The notes under the pieces: model-generated
The model's database searches: none
Told to the model about the DNA's origin: nothing
Seen by the model: the letters and a program-made list of their open reading frames with translations, nothing else
Shown here: piece by piece, positions 41,413-50,838 of the stretch
How the letters are laid out: every line of letters starts with the position of its first letter
Numbering within the stretch: position 1 is the stretch's first letter
Translations under genes and position numbers: made by a program
NCBI GenBank assembly: GCA_017443945.1
Contig: JAFSXS010000068.1
Coordinates: forward strand, 28,156 to 92,155
Length of the DNA: 64,000 nt
Direction of reading: 5' to 3'
Origin: Synergistaceae bacterium
GTDB taxonomy: Bacteria > Synergistota > Synergistia > Synergistales > Aminobacteriaceae

Positions 41413-41775
41413 TTATCTGTAAGTTGCTACACCGTTTTTATTGAGTGTAATTTCTGAAATGCTGAACAAGTCAAAATTATGCCACTCGCCGTAAGTCCCG
41501 TCTTCAAAATATGCTCTGATGTCCCAGTACTGTGCGTCCTCCCATGGCTCGAAAGTTACTGCAACTGATGCACCGCTCGCGATAGTAAATTCGTCAAGTT
41601 CGTCTTCATTGCGCCAGCGTCCTGTACCTGCCGGGCCTATTTGCAAAACTACCATTGTTTCGCCGGTCTCGTTATTGAGCGTAAAATTTTGTGTCAATCT
41701 TGCAGCAAAGACTCCTTCAGCCGCTAACAAAACAAGCACAAGGCACACTAAAATTTTTAATAATCTGCGGTTCAT
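41413..41775 (-). CDS. Small secreted protein of unknown function
   Basis: 120 aa with a signal peptide (MNRRLLKILVCLVLVLLAAE, cleavage near residue 25). The mature part of about 95 residues looks all-beta (alternating TQNFTLNNETGETMVVLQI and ASVAVTFEPWE), with aromatic residues and few charges, perhaps an immunoglobulin-like or jelly-roll domain. No family is recognised. It is monocistronic. Confidence 0.6.
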   Translation of the reverse strand: MNRRLLKILVCLVLVLLAAEGVFAARLTQNFTLNNETGETMVVLQIGPAGTGRWRNEDELDEFTIASGASVAVTFEPWEDAQYWDIRAYFEDGTYGEWHNFDLFSISEITLNKNGVATYR

Positions 41776-41893
41776 GAATAAATCCTCCCTGCAACAAATA
41801 AATAATTGAGTTCATTATACAACTAAATATTTGCGTGATATATAATTACAGCAATTCATCATTTATCTTGTAACAGAAGGGGGAGAAAATTTT

Positions 41894-43198
41894 ATGATTT
41901 CACGGGAACTCTACAATAATTACATTGCTATTCTGCATGATGAACTTGTGCCGGCGATGGGCTGCACTGAACCTATTGCGATTGCTTATGCAGCAGCTAA
42001 GGCACGTGACTCACTCGGTGAAATGCCGGAAAAATTATTTGTCTCTTGTTCGGGAAATATCATCAAAAATGTTAAAGGCGTAATCGTCCCTAATTCAGGA
42101 GGTCAAAAGGGTATCGAAGCAGCAGCAATTTTAGGCACCGTCGGAGGCAACCCCGCAAAAGAACTCGAAGTAATTGCAGACGCTGACGACAACGCAAGGA
42201 CACTCACGAAAAAATTAGTGAGCGAAAAATTTTGTGATATTTCACTCGCTGAAGAAGTCCCGAATCTTTTTATCGAGGTCAAAGCACAAAGCAAGAATCA
42301 TTCTTCACGCGTAATAATCGAGGACTCTCACACAAATATAACTTTAATAGAGCTTGACGGCAGAAAAATTTTCGAGAATGACCACCACGAAGCAAAAAAA
42401 ACTATTGCCAAACCTGAAGGCGATCGCGGCAAAATGAGTCTATGCACAATTTTAGAATTTGCTAACGAGCTTGAAATTAAAGACGTTCAAGAAATTTTTG
42501 ACAGGCAGATAGAATTTAACTCGCGAATCTCACAAGAAGGCCTCGACAACAAATGGGGCGCTAGAGTCGGTAAAACAATTTTAGCTAACTGGGGGCGTGA
42601 TGTAAGAAGTTCTGCGTGTGCGAGGGCTGCTGCAGGAAGTGACGCAAGAATGAGCGGTTGTCCTCTTCCCGTTGTAATAAATTCCGGGAGCGGCAATCAA
42701 GGAATAACCGTAACAATGCCCGTTATTGAATACGCTGAAAATTGGCATTTATCGCGCGAAAAATTATATCGTGCCTTAGCTGTAAGTAATCTCGTATCAA
42801 TTTATATCAAGCACTATATCGGCTCTCTTTCTGCGTTCTGCGGGGCTGTGAGTGCTGCGAGCGGTGCAGGTGCTGCAATAACTTACATGGCGGGTGGCGA
42901 TTTGTCAGGTGTAGGACGCACTATAACTAACACACTTGCGAACGTCGGCGGGATTGTCTGCGATGGTGCAAAACCCAGCTGTGCCGCAAAAATAGCTTCG
43001 TCTGTAAATGCTGCGTTGTTGGCTCATTATTTAAGCATGAACGATGACGAGTTCAAAGGCGGAGAAGGTTTCGTAAATGACGATGTCGAACGTACAATAA
43101 AGAATATGGGCTATATTGGCAAAATTGGAATGCGCGAGACTGACAAGGAAATATTAAATGTCATGATTGACCGCGTAAATGTAGATTCTTCACTATAA
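41894..43198 (+). CDS. L-cysteine desulfidase (UPF0597/CyuA family)
   Basis: 434 aa, the usual length. It has the AMGCTEPIAIAYAAA opening with a cluster Cys, SGNIIKNVKGVIVPNSGG, VINSGSGNQGI, and the later GGIVCDGAKPSCAAKI that supplies further cluster cysteines. The family uses a [4Fe-4S] cluster to break L-cysteine into pyruvate, ammonia and sulfide under anaerobic conditions. It is followed 40 bp later by a symporter gene, which matches the known desulfidase-plus-transporter arrangement. Confidence 0.92.
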   Translation: MISRELYNNYIAILHDELVPAMGCTEPIAIAYAAAKARDSLGEMPEKLFVSCSGNIIKNVKGVIVPNSGGQKGIEAAAILGTVGGNPAKELEVIADADDNARTLTKKLVSEKFCDISLAEEVPNLFIEVKAQSKNHSSRVIIEDSHTNITLIELDGRKIFENDHHEAKKTIAKPEGDRGKMSLCTILEFANELEIKDVQEIFDRQIEFNSRISQEGLDNKWGARVGKTILANWGRDVRSSACARAAAGSDARMSGCPLPVVINSGSGNQGITVTMPVIEYAENWHLSREKLYRALAVSNLVSIYIKHYIGSLSAFCGAVSAASGAGAAITYMAGGDLSGVGRTITNTLANVGGIVCDGAKPSCAAKIASSVNAALLAHYLSMNDDEFKGGEGFVNDDVERTIKNMGYIGKIGMRETDKEILNVMIDRVNVDSSL

Positions 43199-43238
43199 TA
43201 TAAGCAGGAAATAAAATTTTTATGGGAGGCAAATTTAA

Positions 43239-44468
43239 ATGAGTAATAATAATTCTTTCACGAGTTCGCTGCCATTCAAATTAATTGTTGCTCTAGTAGT
43301 CGGGATTCTTGCGGGTCTTGGCCTTGCGTCAATGGAAGGAAACGCAATCTGCGCAGCAATATTGAATATCGTCGTAACAGTGCGCTATATTTCAGGACAA
43401 TTTATTAATTTCTGCGTACCGTTGATAATAATCGGGTTCGTAGCTCCTTCTATAACGAGACTCGGTTCAAACGCGTCAAGGATGTTAATTTTAGCTCTTA
43501 TTCTTGCGTACTTGTCATCAATCGGGGCTGCATTGGCCGCAACTTTTTCGGGATATTCAATAATTCCGTTCTTGAATGTCGTAAAAGATGTCGAGGGCCT
43601 GAAGAGTCTTCCTGATGTATTATTTGCGCTTGCTATACCTCAAATAATGCCGGTAATTTCTGCGCTGGTCTTGTCTGTAACGATTGGACTTGCTGCTGCG
43701 TGGAATAAGAGCAAATATGTAATCACCCTGCTTGAAGAGTTCCAGAAAATAGTTTTGAGCATTGTAACGAGATTCTTAATTCCTGTTCTGCCGTTCTTAA
43801 TCGGTACAACTTTCTGCGGGCTTGCTTATGAAGGCTCAATCACGAAACAATTTCCCGTCTTCGTTGCGATAATCTTAATAGTCATGGCCGGACACTTTAT
43901 TTGGATGGCGTTATTATATTCAATTGCCGGAGCATATTCCGGACGTAACCCCTTCAATATCATAAAGAATTACGGCCCCGCATACATGACAGCAGTCGGA
44001 ACGATGTCAAGTGCTGCAACATTGTCCGTTGCTCTTGAGTGCGCTCACAAGTCCGAACCTACATTACGCGGAGACATGGTAAATTTCGGGATTCCTTTAT
44101 TTGCGAATATTCATTTATGCGGATCGGTCATGACTGAGACATTTTTTGTAATGGCGATCTCGAAAATTTTATATGGTTCATTCCCTACAGTCGGAAATAT
44201 GATTTTGTTCTGCTTATTGCTGGGAATTTTTGCGATTGGTGCGCCGGGAGTGCCTGGAGGGACTGTCATGGCTTCATTAGGCTTAATTACTGGAGTGTTA
44301 GGTTTTGACGCGACTGGAACGGCTTTAATGCTGACGATTTTTGCGCTTCAAGACTCATTTGGAACGGCCTGCAACGTAACTAGCGACGGAGCATTGACTC
44401 TCATATTAACAGGTTATGCAGAGAAACATAATATCAAGCCTGAAAATTTAGTGAACGTCCTAGAGTAA
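43239..44468 (+). CDS. Dicarboxylate/amino acid:cation symporter (SDF family)
   Basis: 409 aa with eight membrane helices and two re-entrant loops. Visible motifs are SSAATLSVALECAHK (the HP1 serine-rich tip), FGIPLFANIHLCGSVMTETFF (the TM7-type NMDGT region, here NIHLCGS), and GAPGVPGGTVMASLG (HP2). Next to the cysteine desulfidase gene it most likely brings in cysteine or a related amino acid. Substrate is inferred from context. Confidence 0.85.
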   Translation: MSNNNSFTSSLPFKLIVALVVGILAGLGLASMEGNAICAAILNIVVTVRYISGQFINFCVPLIIIGFVAPSITRLGSNASRMLILALILAYLSSIGAALAATFSGYSIIPFLNVVKDVEGLKSLPDVLFALAIPQIMPVISALVLSVTIGLAAAWNKSKYVITLLEEFQKIVLSIVTRFLIPVLPFLIGTTFCGLAYEGSITKQFPVFVAIILIVMAGHFIWMALLYSIAGAYSGRNPFNIIKNYGPAYMTAVGTMSSAATLSVALECAHKSEPTLRGDMVNFGIPLFANIHLCGSVMTETFFVMAISKILYGSFPTVGNMILFCLLLGIFAIGAPGVPGGTVMASLGLITGVLGFDATGTALMLTIFALQDSFGTACNVTSDGALTLILTGYAEKHNIKPENLVNVLE

Positions 44469-44476
44469 GAAAAATT

Positions 44477-44520
44477 TATTTGTGCGTCGTGCTTGAAAGG
44501 GTGCGGCGCAATTTTTTTAT
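44477..44520 (+). terminator. Possible weak terminator after the symporter gene
   Basis: TTGTGC (44479-44484) can pair with GCGCAA (44506-44511), followed by a T-rich run. The stem is short and contains a G-T pair, and the next gene starts a few bases later, so it may act only as an attenuator. Confidence 0.35.
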
Positions 44521-44525
44521 TGATC

Positions 44526-45365
44526 ATGAGAAAATATTTATTTATGCTCATTACGTCAATGATAATATTCGGGTCAATAGGCGTGTTGAGGCGGCAAATT
44601 AATTTATCGTCGGCGTTAATAGCATTTTGTCGCGGGATTATGGGAGCTTCATTTATTTTGCTGGTAGTGAGGGGAAAACTTGCGAAAACCGGCGCGAAAA
44701 ATTTTATGAAACTTTCAATCAGCGGGGCATTACTGGGTATTAACTGGCTGTTTTTGTTCGAGGCTTATAATTTCACGAGCGTACCTGCTGCGACATTATT
44801 TTGTTATGTTAATCCTGCAATAGTAATAATTTTATCGTCGATACTGCTTCATGAAAAATTGACGTTCAAAAAATTTCTGTGTCTTGCGCTTTCATTAACT
44901 GGGATGATATTAATTTCCGGGATTCTTGACTCTCTGCCCTGTTTGAGTGATACAAAGGGGATATTATGTGCTCTTGCGTCTGCTTTGTTATATGCGTTAG
45001 TCGTAATTATGAATAAATTTATTTCGGGCGTTGAGATTTATACGAAGACGATTATACAATTAATTTTTTCTGCTGTAGTGCTTGTGCCGTATTTGATTTT
45101 CACGGGAGAATTTACGGCGGGCGAATGGAATTTTACGACTTTAACTGCGCTAATAATTGCAGGTCTTGTGAACACCGGATTTGCTTACGTGCTTTATTTT
45201 GCTTCGATTGAGAATTTGAATGCTCACACAGTTGCATTATTCAGCTATATTGATCCTGTAACGGCGTTGATTTTGTCTGCGTTATTTCTCGGTGAGAGTC
45301 TTACATTTTCGGGGCTGGCGGGTGCTGGATTGATTTTGATTTCGCCAATTATTTGCGGTGAGTGA
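44526..45365 (+). CDS. EamA/DMT-family transporter
   Basis: 279 aa from the ATG at 44526 (an in-frame TTG at 44493 would overlap the possible terminator). Ten membrane segments in two EamA repeats: first opening LITSMIIFGSIGVLRRQINL, second ALLYALVVIMNKFISG, with FSYIDPVTALILSALFLGE near the end. Drug/metabolite transporters export or import amino acids and metabolites; substrate not determined. Confidence 0.88.
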   Translation: MRKYLFMLITSMIIFGSIGVLRRQINLSSALIAFCRGIMGASFILLVVRGKLAKTGAKNFMKLSISGALLGINWLFLFEAYNFTSVPAATLFCYVNPAIVIILSSILLHEKLTFKKFLCLALSLTGMILISGILDSLPCLSDTKGILCALASALLYALVVIMNKFISGVEIYTKTIIQLIFSAVVLVPYLIFTGEFTAGEWNFTTLTALIIAGLVNTGFAYVLYFASIENLNAHTVALFSYIDPVTALILSALFLGESLTFSGLAGAGLILISPIICGE

Positions 45366-45431
45366 GTGTGCGTTACGAAATTAAATGCTATTATGACTCT
45401 CACAAAAAATTTTACGAAAGCAGGTCATATC

Positions 45432-46226
45432 ATGAAAAAATTTTTATTACTCCTCGCGCTTGTGATTCTTCCCGTCAGTGCATTTGCAGAGACTCAAGCA
45501 CTCAAAATCGGCGGTCTTGCAGCTGTCATCCAGAAACCGGAATTAACAGCCGGCCAAAAATGTAAAATGGTCATGATTCTTCACGGTTTTAGCGGCACAA
45601 AAGAATTTAACTTGTTGACTGCTCTTGCTGACGAACTAGAAAAAAACGGTACCGCCTCAATTAGATTTGATTTCAACGGACATGGGCAAAGTTACGGCAA
45701 ACCCGAAAATATGACGGTCTTAAATGAGATTGACGACGCGAAGAAAATTTTTTCTTACGTTAAATCACTTGACTATGTTGACTCTATCTCTATTGCCGGA
45801 CACTCTCAGGGCGGAGTTGTTGCAAGCATGTTAGCCGGCGAGTTAGGCAGCAAAAATTTTGATAAACTCGTATTATTTGCACCGGCAGCAGTTCTCAGAG
45901 ATGACTCTATCAGGGGCAGTGTGTTCGGAATAACTTTTGACGCGGGCAACCCTCCAGAACGCATAAAAATTTTCGATAATTTCAGCATTGGGCGCGATTA
46001 TGTTCTGACAGCACAAAAATTAAAGATTTACGAGACCGCAAAAAATTTCACCGGCCCTGTATGCTTGATTCACGGACTTGCAGACAGAATCGTCCCTTAC
46101 ACTTATAGCGAACGTTATAATTATGTCTATGCAAATAGCGAGCTGCATTTATTAGACGGAGTAGATCACGGTTTTACTAATTACTGGAAGGAAGCAGCCA
46201 AAATCGCCGCAAATTTCTTGAAATGA
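45432..46226 (+). CDS. Secreted alpha/beta hydrolase
   Basis: 264 aa from the ATG at 45432, which begins a signal peptide (MKKFLLLLALVILPVSAFA) and has CAGG upstream; the longer frame from 45366 adds an unrelated extension. It has MILHGFSGTKEFN (oxyanion region), IAGHSQGGVVASM (nucleophile Ser), GLADRIVPY (Asp) and GVDHGFTNYW (His). This is the cinnamoyl/feruloyl-esterase-like branch of small serine hydrolases. It likely acts outside the inner membrane. The substrate is unknown. Confidence 0.85.
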   Translation: MKKFLLLLALVILPVSAFAETQALKIGGLAAVIQKPELTAGQKCKMVMILHGFSGTKEFNLLTALADELEKNGTASIRFDFNGHGQSYGKPENMTVLNEIDDAKKIFSYVKSLDYVDSISIAGHSQGGVVASMLAGELGSKNFDKLVLFAPAAVLRDDSIRGSVFGITFDAGNPPERIKIFDNFSIGRDYVLTAQKLKIYETAKNFTGPVCLIHGLADRIVPYTYSERYNYVYANSELHLLDGVDHGFTNYWKEAAKIAANFLK

Positions 46227-46236
46227 ATCATAAAAT

Positions 46237-46275
46237 CCCCCTGCGCTGGTGATTCATGACAGGGGGAAAAATTTT
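46237..46275. terminator. Bidirectional intrinsic terminator
   Basis: CCCCCTG (46237-46243) pairs perfectly with CAGGGGG (46260-46266), with T-rich tails in both directions. It serves the secreted hydrolase and aspS, which converge here. Confidence 0.88.
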
Positions 46276-48078
46276 TTATTCGTCCTTCACAACTTTTATT
46301 GCGAGTTCGTCAAGTCTTTCATCTTCTACTACATCAGGCGCACCAGACATCAAGCACTGTGCTTTCTGAGTCTTCGGGAATGCCATAACATCGCGAATAG
46401 AATTTCCCTCACACAATAACATAACAAGTCTATCAACTCCAAGCGCAAGTCCTCCGTGAGGCGGTGTCCCATATGATAATGCGTCAAGGAAAAATCCAAA
46501 TCTCCTTTTAGCTTCTTCGGGAGTAATGCCCAGACACTTAAATAATCTCGCTTGAATTTCAGGATCGTGAATCCTTATAGAACCTCCGCCGACTTCATTC
46601 CCGTTAAGAACACAATCATATGCGCGTGCAAGTGCGTGTTCGGGGTCATTTTCCATCATGTTGGGATCTTCATCAAGTGCGGGCGATGTAAATGGGTGGT
46701 GCATTGCGACCCAGCGTTTTTCTTCTGCGCTCCACTCAAATAACGGGAACTTAGTAACCCATAAAAATTTCCAGTTGTCTGGCGAATTGTCAAATAAATC
46801 TGCGCGCGCCCGGCCAAGTTCGAGTCTCAATGTCCCAAGAATTTCACAGGCTTTACCGCGTGAGGCATGTGCTACGATAAATAATGCGTCGTCAGGCTCC
46901 ATTTGTCCGAGTTCACGAACTTTATCGACTTCTTCAGGCTTTAAGAATTTCACAAGCGGCCCCTTGAGTCCTCCGTCCTTGTACAAGAAATTTGCGAGCC
47001 CTGATGTACCGAGTTTTATTGCACGTGCTTCGAGATCCATTATTTCTTTTCGCGACAATGCAGCACCGCCGGGAAGTCTCAAACCTCTTACTACTCCGCC
47101 AGACTCTAAAATTTTTCTGAAGGGCTCAAAACCTGAATTTCTGAAAGCGTCGGCAAGGTCGCATAATTCTAATTTCACGCGCAAATCCGGTTTATCACTG
47201 CCGTACTTGTCCATTGCTTCCCAATAAGGCATACGCAAAAACGGTGTTGGGATATCAACTCCGCGAATCAGCTTAAATAATCCCTTCATGTAGCCTTCGA
47301 TTAAATTCATAATGTCGTCTTCCACAATGTAACTCATTTCGATATCAACTTGTGTAAATTCGGGCTGACGGTCTGCGCGCAAATCTTCATCTCTGAAACA
47401 TCTTGCAATCTGATAATATCTGTCAAAGCCGCTAATCATTAAAATTTGCTTGAACAACTGCGGGGACTGCGGGAGCGCGTAAAAACAGCCTTGATTGACT
47501 CTGCTGGGTACGAGATAATCTCTTGCGCCTTCCGGTGTAGCTTTTGTCAGCATGGGGGTCTCAAGTTCTACAAAATCGCGTTCTGCTAAATAATTTCGTG
47601 TGAAAGCGTTAATTTTTGCTCGTGTGCGTAAATTTTTCTGCATTTTCTCGCGTCTCATGTCGAGATAGCGATATTTGAGCCTGATATTTTCGTCAACGTT
47701 GTCAGTCTCGTCGCCGATTTCAAAGGGGAGTGGTTTAGCTTTTGACATAACGAGAAAATCACTAGCTACGATTTCTATATTACCTGTTTTGAGTTCGGGA
47801 TTTTCTGTGCCTTCGGGTCTTATGCGCATTTTACCTTTGACGGCAACGCAATATTCATTTCTGAGGGCAGCTGCCATTTTGTGAATTTCTCCCGCTTCAG
47901 GATTGAACACAACTTGTATAGGCCCTGTCCAGTCCCATATTTCAATGAATATAATTCCGCCTAAATCTCGTCTTGCACGTACCCAGCCATTTGCGCGGAC
48001 TTCTTTTCCTGCGTCTGACTCTGTGAATAATCCGCAAAGGTTTGTACGCTGCCAAGTTTTGTCAAATATTCTAGCCAA
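46276..48078 (-). CDS. aspS: Aspartyl-tRNA synthetase
   Basis: 600 aa from a TTG at 48078 with AAAGGA 9 nt upstream; the longer frame from 48150 adds 24 unrelated residues. N-terminal OB fold ([20 protein letters not shown]), class II core with motif 2 [17 protein letters not shown] and motif 3 [14 protein letters not shown], and a bacterial GAD insertion in between. It charges tRNA-Asp (or Asp and Asn if no AsnRS is present). It is monocistronic. Confidence 0.96.
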   Translation of the reverse strand: MARIFDKTWQRTNLCGLFTESDAGKEVRANGWVRARRDLGGIIFIEIWDWTGPIQVVFNPEAGEIHKMAAALRNEYCVAVKGKMRIRPEGTENPELKTGNIEIVASDFLVMSKAKPLPFEIGDETDNVDENIRLKYRYLDMRREKMQKNLRTRAKINAFTRNYLAERDFVELETPMLTKATPEGARDYLVPSRVNQGCFYALPQSPQLFKQILMISGFDRYYQIARCFRDEDLRADRQPEFTQVDIEMSYIVEDDIMNLIEGYMKGLFKLIRGVDIPTPFLRMPYWEAMDKYGSDKPDLRVKLELCDLADAFRNSGFEPFRKILESGGVVRGLRLPGGAALSRKEIMDLEARAIKLGTSGLANFLYKDGGLKGPLVKFLKPEEVDKVRELGQMEPDDALFIVAHASRGKACEILGTLRLELGRARADLFDNSPDNWKFLWVTKFPLFEWSAEEKRWVAMHHPFTSPALDEDPNMMENDPEHALARAYDCVLNGNEVGGGSIRIHDPEIQARLFKCLGITPEEAKRRFGFFLDALSYGTPPHGGLALGVDRLVMLLCEGNSIRDVMAFPKTQKAQCLMSGAPDVVEDERLDELAIKVVKDE

Positions 48079-48204
48079 ATTTATACATCCTTTCGCAAAA
48101 TTTTTAAATATTTTACAGTTGCATATTATAGCTTGTTTTGATAAGCACATTAAATTTTTGCAGCCGCTTGCATATTTCCTGAATAAATTATAAATTACTG
48201 CATT

Positions 48205-48999
48205 ATGAGAAATTTAGAGCTTGAAAATTACATTGCAAATCGTTTTGTCAGGCAGGAGAATATTTCTGATGACGAAATTTTTATATTGACGTGGCAAAAT
48301 TGGCTTGAAACCCTTTCACCGTGCGAAATCATAAACGAGTGCATCTGCTCAAAACGTCCGGTAAAATTTATTAGTTCCGATGATATCTCTGTGAAGATTT
48401 ATGATTCTTTTGCGGGAAAAATTCCGGTTATAACTTTCTCGAACGCGTCAGACTTTGAGTCATTCATCACAAATTTATTATACAACGGAGAACGCCCAGA
48501 AAATATTTCGCAAATGGGAGCGTCGTTTATTTCCGGAAAAATGCAAAGATTTCTAGCGCTCACGAAAAAATTTTACAGCAACATTGAACCCGCTTATGTG
48601 GGCTTGACTCCTGGAGACTGGCGCGAAAAGTCAATGATTATACGCCGTGAGCATGAATTAACGCACTATTACACGAAAAAATTTTACGGGTCGGCGTCTA
48701 ATAATTTGCATGATGAATTAATTGCTGATTTTATTGGGATTTATGCGGCATTCGAGAAGTACAGCGCAAAATTATTTTGTCATTTTATGGGTGTTGACGG
48801 TTCGCACGAGGGGAGATTTTCTCTTTACACTGAGGGATTGTCAGACAGCACTAAACTTGAACTCGCAAAAATTGCATGTCAGTGCGCTAATTTTCTTGAA
48901 GGGTGGTCAAACTCGCGGAATTTCTCGCAATTAAATACGTCTTCGAGAATTAATTATTTGTGTGAACTCGGCATTAATGGGATATTAAACCTTCTATAA
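48205..48999 (+). CDS. Putative zinc metallopeptidase-like protein with HELTH motif
   Basis: 264 aa, no signal peptide. Residues 149-156 read EHELTHYY, giving an HEXXH zinc site (H150, E151, H154), followed 16 residues later by DELIADFIG (D170, E171, D175), the spacing and form of a gluzincin third-ligand helix. The rest is not recognised. It may be a cytoplasmic peptidase or an inactive binding protein. Its stop codon overlaps the first direct repeat of a G-quadruplex-type element, which could matter for 3'-end formation. Confidence 0.65.
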   Translation: MRNLELENYIANRFVRQENISDDEIFILTWQNWLETLSPCEIINECICSKRPVKFISSDDISVKIYDSFAGKIPVITFSNASDFESFITNLLYNGERPENISQMGASFISGKMQRFLALTKKFYSNIEPAYVGLTPGDWREKSMIIRREHELTHYYTKKFYGSASNNLHDELIADFIGIYAAFEKYSAKLFCHFMGVDGSHEGRFSLYTEGLSDSTKLELAKIACQCANFLEGWSNSRNFSQLNTSSRINYLCELGINGILNLL

Positions 49000-49059
49000 A
49001 CGCGACTCCAGAGTCAAAACCGGGTGGGCGGGTGGGACTAACCAATTTAAACGCGACTC
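48997..49059 (+). repeat. G-quadruplex-type repeat family A, copy 2
   Basis: GGGTGGGCGGGTGGG (49022-49036) between 12-bp direct repeats TAAACGCGACTC (48997-49008 and 49048-49059), 51 bp apart. A TTGCATT follows the second repeat, as in copy 1. Confidence 0.88.
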
Positions 49060-49180
49060 TAATTTTTTGCATTGTTACGGAAATATGAGAGAGAAATTTT
49101 TTGACATTGTAGCCATAAGTGAAGAGAAATAAAAAAGTTTTTCTGTACGGCCAACGGGAAAAGTTTTAAGCCTTTGACTT

Positions 49181-49272
49181 TGCTTTGTTGTCATTTGTAG
49201 CGGGAAATAAGCAGCAACGAGACCAGCACTGATTACAAAAAAGTTTGCTTTGTCGCCATTTGTAGCGGGAAA
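49181..49272 (+). repeat. 27-bp direct repeat pair in the intergenic region
   Basis: TGCTTTGTTGTCATTTGTAG(CGGGAAA) at 49181-49207 and its two-mismatch copy at 49246-49272, with a partial third copy (GCCATTTGCAGCG) near 49346-49358. I see no gene in the surrounding 49000-49609; the stretch is built from repeats of several kinds. Confidence 0.8.
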
Positions 49273-49292
49273 AAATTTTTTAAGAATCACAG

Positions 49293-49337
49293 AAGGGGGA
49301 CCCCCAGAGCCCGTCCCCCTTAAACCCCCTCCCCACC
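49293..49337 (+). repeat. C-rich hairpin repeat family B, copy 2
   Basis: AAGGGGG (49293-49299) pairs with CCCCCTT (49315-49321); a C-rich tail AAACCCCCTCCCCACCC follows. Compared with copy 1 (27471-27518) both arms of the stem changed together (TC/GA to AA/TT). Confidence 0.78.
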
Positions 49338-49523
49338 CAGTAAGCAGCCATTTGCAGCGCTAAAAAATTTGATATAATACAAACATAAGAAATTTCATGA
49401 CATACCAGAAATATTTTACTAATACTTCTACTAATACAAAAATGTTAATTCATTCATGCAATAATCACACTTCACAGAGCAAAAAAATTTTTTATCGCAA
49501 TAATTTCTTCACTCGCAAAAAAA

Positions 49524-49553
49524 TTCGGACAAGTTTTCATAATGCGTTATAAT
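49524..49553 (+). promoter_or_regulatory. Probable promoter of the zinc-finger peptide gene
   Basis: TATAAT at 49548-49553 with a weak -35 (TTCGGA, 49524-49529) 18 bp upstream. The peptide start is 57 bp downstream. Confidence 0.45.
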
Positions 49554-49609
49554 AAGTCGTTATCAAAAATTTTTCACACGCACATAAAATATGTAAGGAG
49601 GCTTTTACT

Positions 49610-49801
49610 ATGTCAGCAGTAAAGAAAAAAAATTACGGAATAGAACTAACAGAAGATAATTTACTCAACATCAACGGAGGAATTAACGGCGGTCTTGATA
49701 GAATGCGCGTACAATGTCCCGTAGACGGCTGTAATTTCGAGTGCAACACATTTCACGAAATGAATATACATATGCGGACTAATCACCCCGAACGCTGTTA
49801 A
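49610..49801 (+). CDS. Small peptide with double-glycine-like leader and C2H2 zinc-finger core
   Basis: 63 aa with a strong AAGGAGG before the ATG and its own likely promoter. Residues 12-24 (ELTEDNLLNINGG) resemble the leader of double-glycine bacteriocin/RiPP precursors, which is cut after GG. A second GG is at 27-28. The remaining core has C36-x4-C41-x12-H54-x4-H59, the exact spacing of a classical C2H2 zinc finger, plus C45, H49 and a terminal C63. No peptidase-ABC exporter or maturase is nearby. It may be a secreted metal-binding peptide or a small intracellular zinc protein. I know of no described family with this combination. Confidence 0.75.
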   Translation: MSAVKKKNYGIELTEDNLLNINGGINGGLDRMRVQCPVDGCNFECNTFHEMNIHMRTNHPERC

Positions 49802-49887
49802 AAAAAATTTGCGCACTAGTCAGCATTGTTATAAAATTGTTTTATCTTTTACTACAATAAATTATTGAATTTTATGGAGGCATGCGC

Positions 49888-50838
49888 ATGATTGATTTAT
49901 ACGCTGTCGGTGAAATGGTCATTGACTTCATACCGGGAAGCGAAGAAGCCAGCTATATACGTAAGGCCGGCGGAGCTCCTGCTAATGTAGCTATTGCAGC
50001 TGCTAAAAATGGTCTTACTGCTGCTATGTGCTGCAAGGTCGGTGATGATAATTTCGGCCATTTCCTTATGGATACACTAGCAAAATATAACGTAGAAGCG
50101 ATTTGTAAAGATTTGTGCAAGGACGCTGTTACTACTATGGCATTTGTTACGCTCGCTGCAAACGGTGAGAGGGTCTTTACTTTCGCACGCAAACCAGGAG
50201 CAGACATGATGTTGGAAGAGCAGGACGTGAAAGAATCTGACATCAATAATTCAGCAATAGTTCACGCCGGTTCATGTTCGTTATCAGCACAGCCGGAAAA
50301 AGACGCTACAATCAAGGCAATGAGACTCGCTCACGAAAATAATAAGCTCGTCAGCTTCGATATAAATTATCGCAATATCATGTGGAATGATGACGTTGAT
50401 GCATGTGTCAAAGCAGTTAAAAGCGTTCTTAAATATGTAGACTTGCTGAAATTGTCGGGCGAAGAAATTGACATGATGGGCGGAGAAAGTAATTTACGCG
50501 CTCTAATGGAGGTCTATAAAATTTCGGTAATCGTTGAGACTCTCGGCAAGGACGGCGCAAAAGCATTCTTCAATAATGATATTTTGCAAGTTCCCGGCTT
50601 CAGAGTTCATGCGGTTGATGCAACTGGCTGCGGAGATGCTTTCTGGGGTGCGTTCCTGTCAAAATTGCGTCTTGATGGCGTGAGTAAAATTTCTGACCTT
50701 AGCGACGACATTATCAAATCTGCAATGACTTACGGCAATGTTTCCGGCTGTATCTGCGTTCAGAGCAAAGGCGCAATCGAGTCAATTCCTACACGCAAGC
50801 AAATAGAAGAGTTTATCAGAAAGAATAATATATCATGA
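49888..50838 (+). CDS. PfkB-family sugar kinase
   Basis: 316 aa from the ATG at 49888 (GGAGG 7 nt upstream; the ATG at 49882 is too close). Ribokinase fold with VGEMVIDFIPG, GGAPANVAIAAAKNG (motif 1) and VDATGCGDAFWGAFL (motif 2, with the catalytic Asp). Fructokinase-like proteins phosphorylate ketoses. It heads an operon with a sugar-phosphate epimerase, a SIS isomerase, DUF4432 and lyxose isomerase genes, then an Rbs-type ABC importer. Confidence 0.92.
   Translation: MIDLYAVGEMVIDFIPGSEEASYIRKAGGAPANVAIAAAKNGLTAAMCCKVGDDNFGHFLMDTLAKYNVEAICKDLCKDAVTTMAFVTLAANGERVFTFARKPGADMMLEEQDVKESDINNSAIVHAGSCSLSAQPEKDATIKAMRLAHENNKLVSFDINYRNIMWNDDVDACVKAVKSVLKYVDLLKLSGEEIDMMGGESNLRALMEVYKISVIVETLGKDGAKAFFNNDILQVPGFRVHAVDATGCGDAFWGAFLSKLRLDGVSKISDLSDDIIKSAMTYGNVSGCICVQSKGAIESIPTRKQIEEFIRKNNIS

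Noticed and set aside
46658..47227. A 189-codon plus-strand open frame inside aspS
   Set aside because: Ser/Pro-rich shadow of the aspartyl-tRNA synthetase coding strand; the aspS motifs are intact on minus.
48997..49358. CRISPR array suggested by the several direct repeats in one gap
   Set aside because: Repeat units are of different kinds, occur only two or three times and have no regular spacer series; no cas gene is near.
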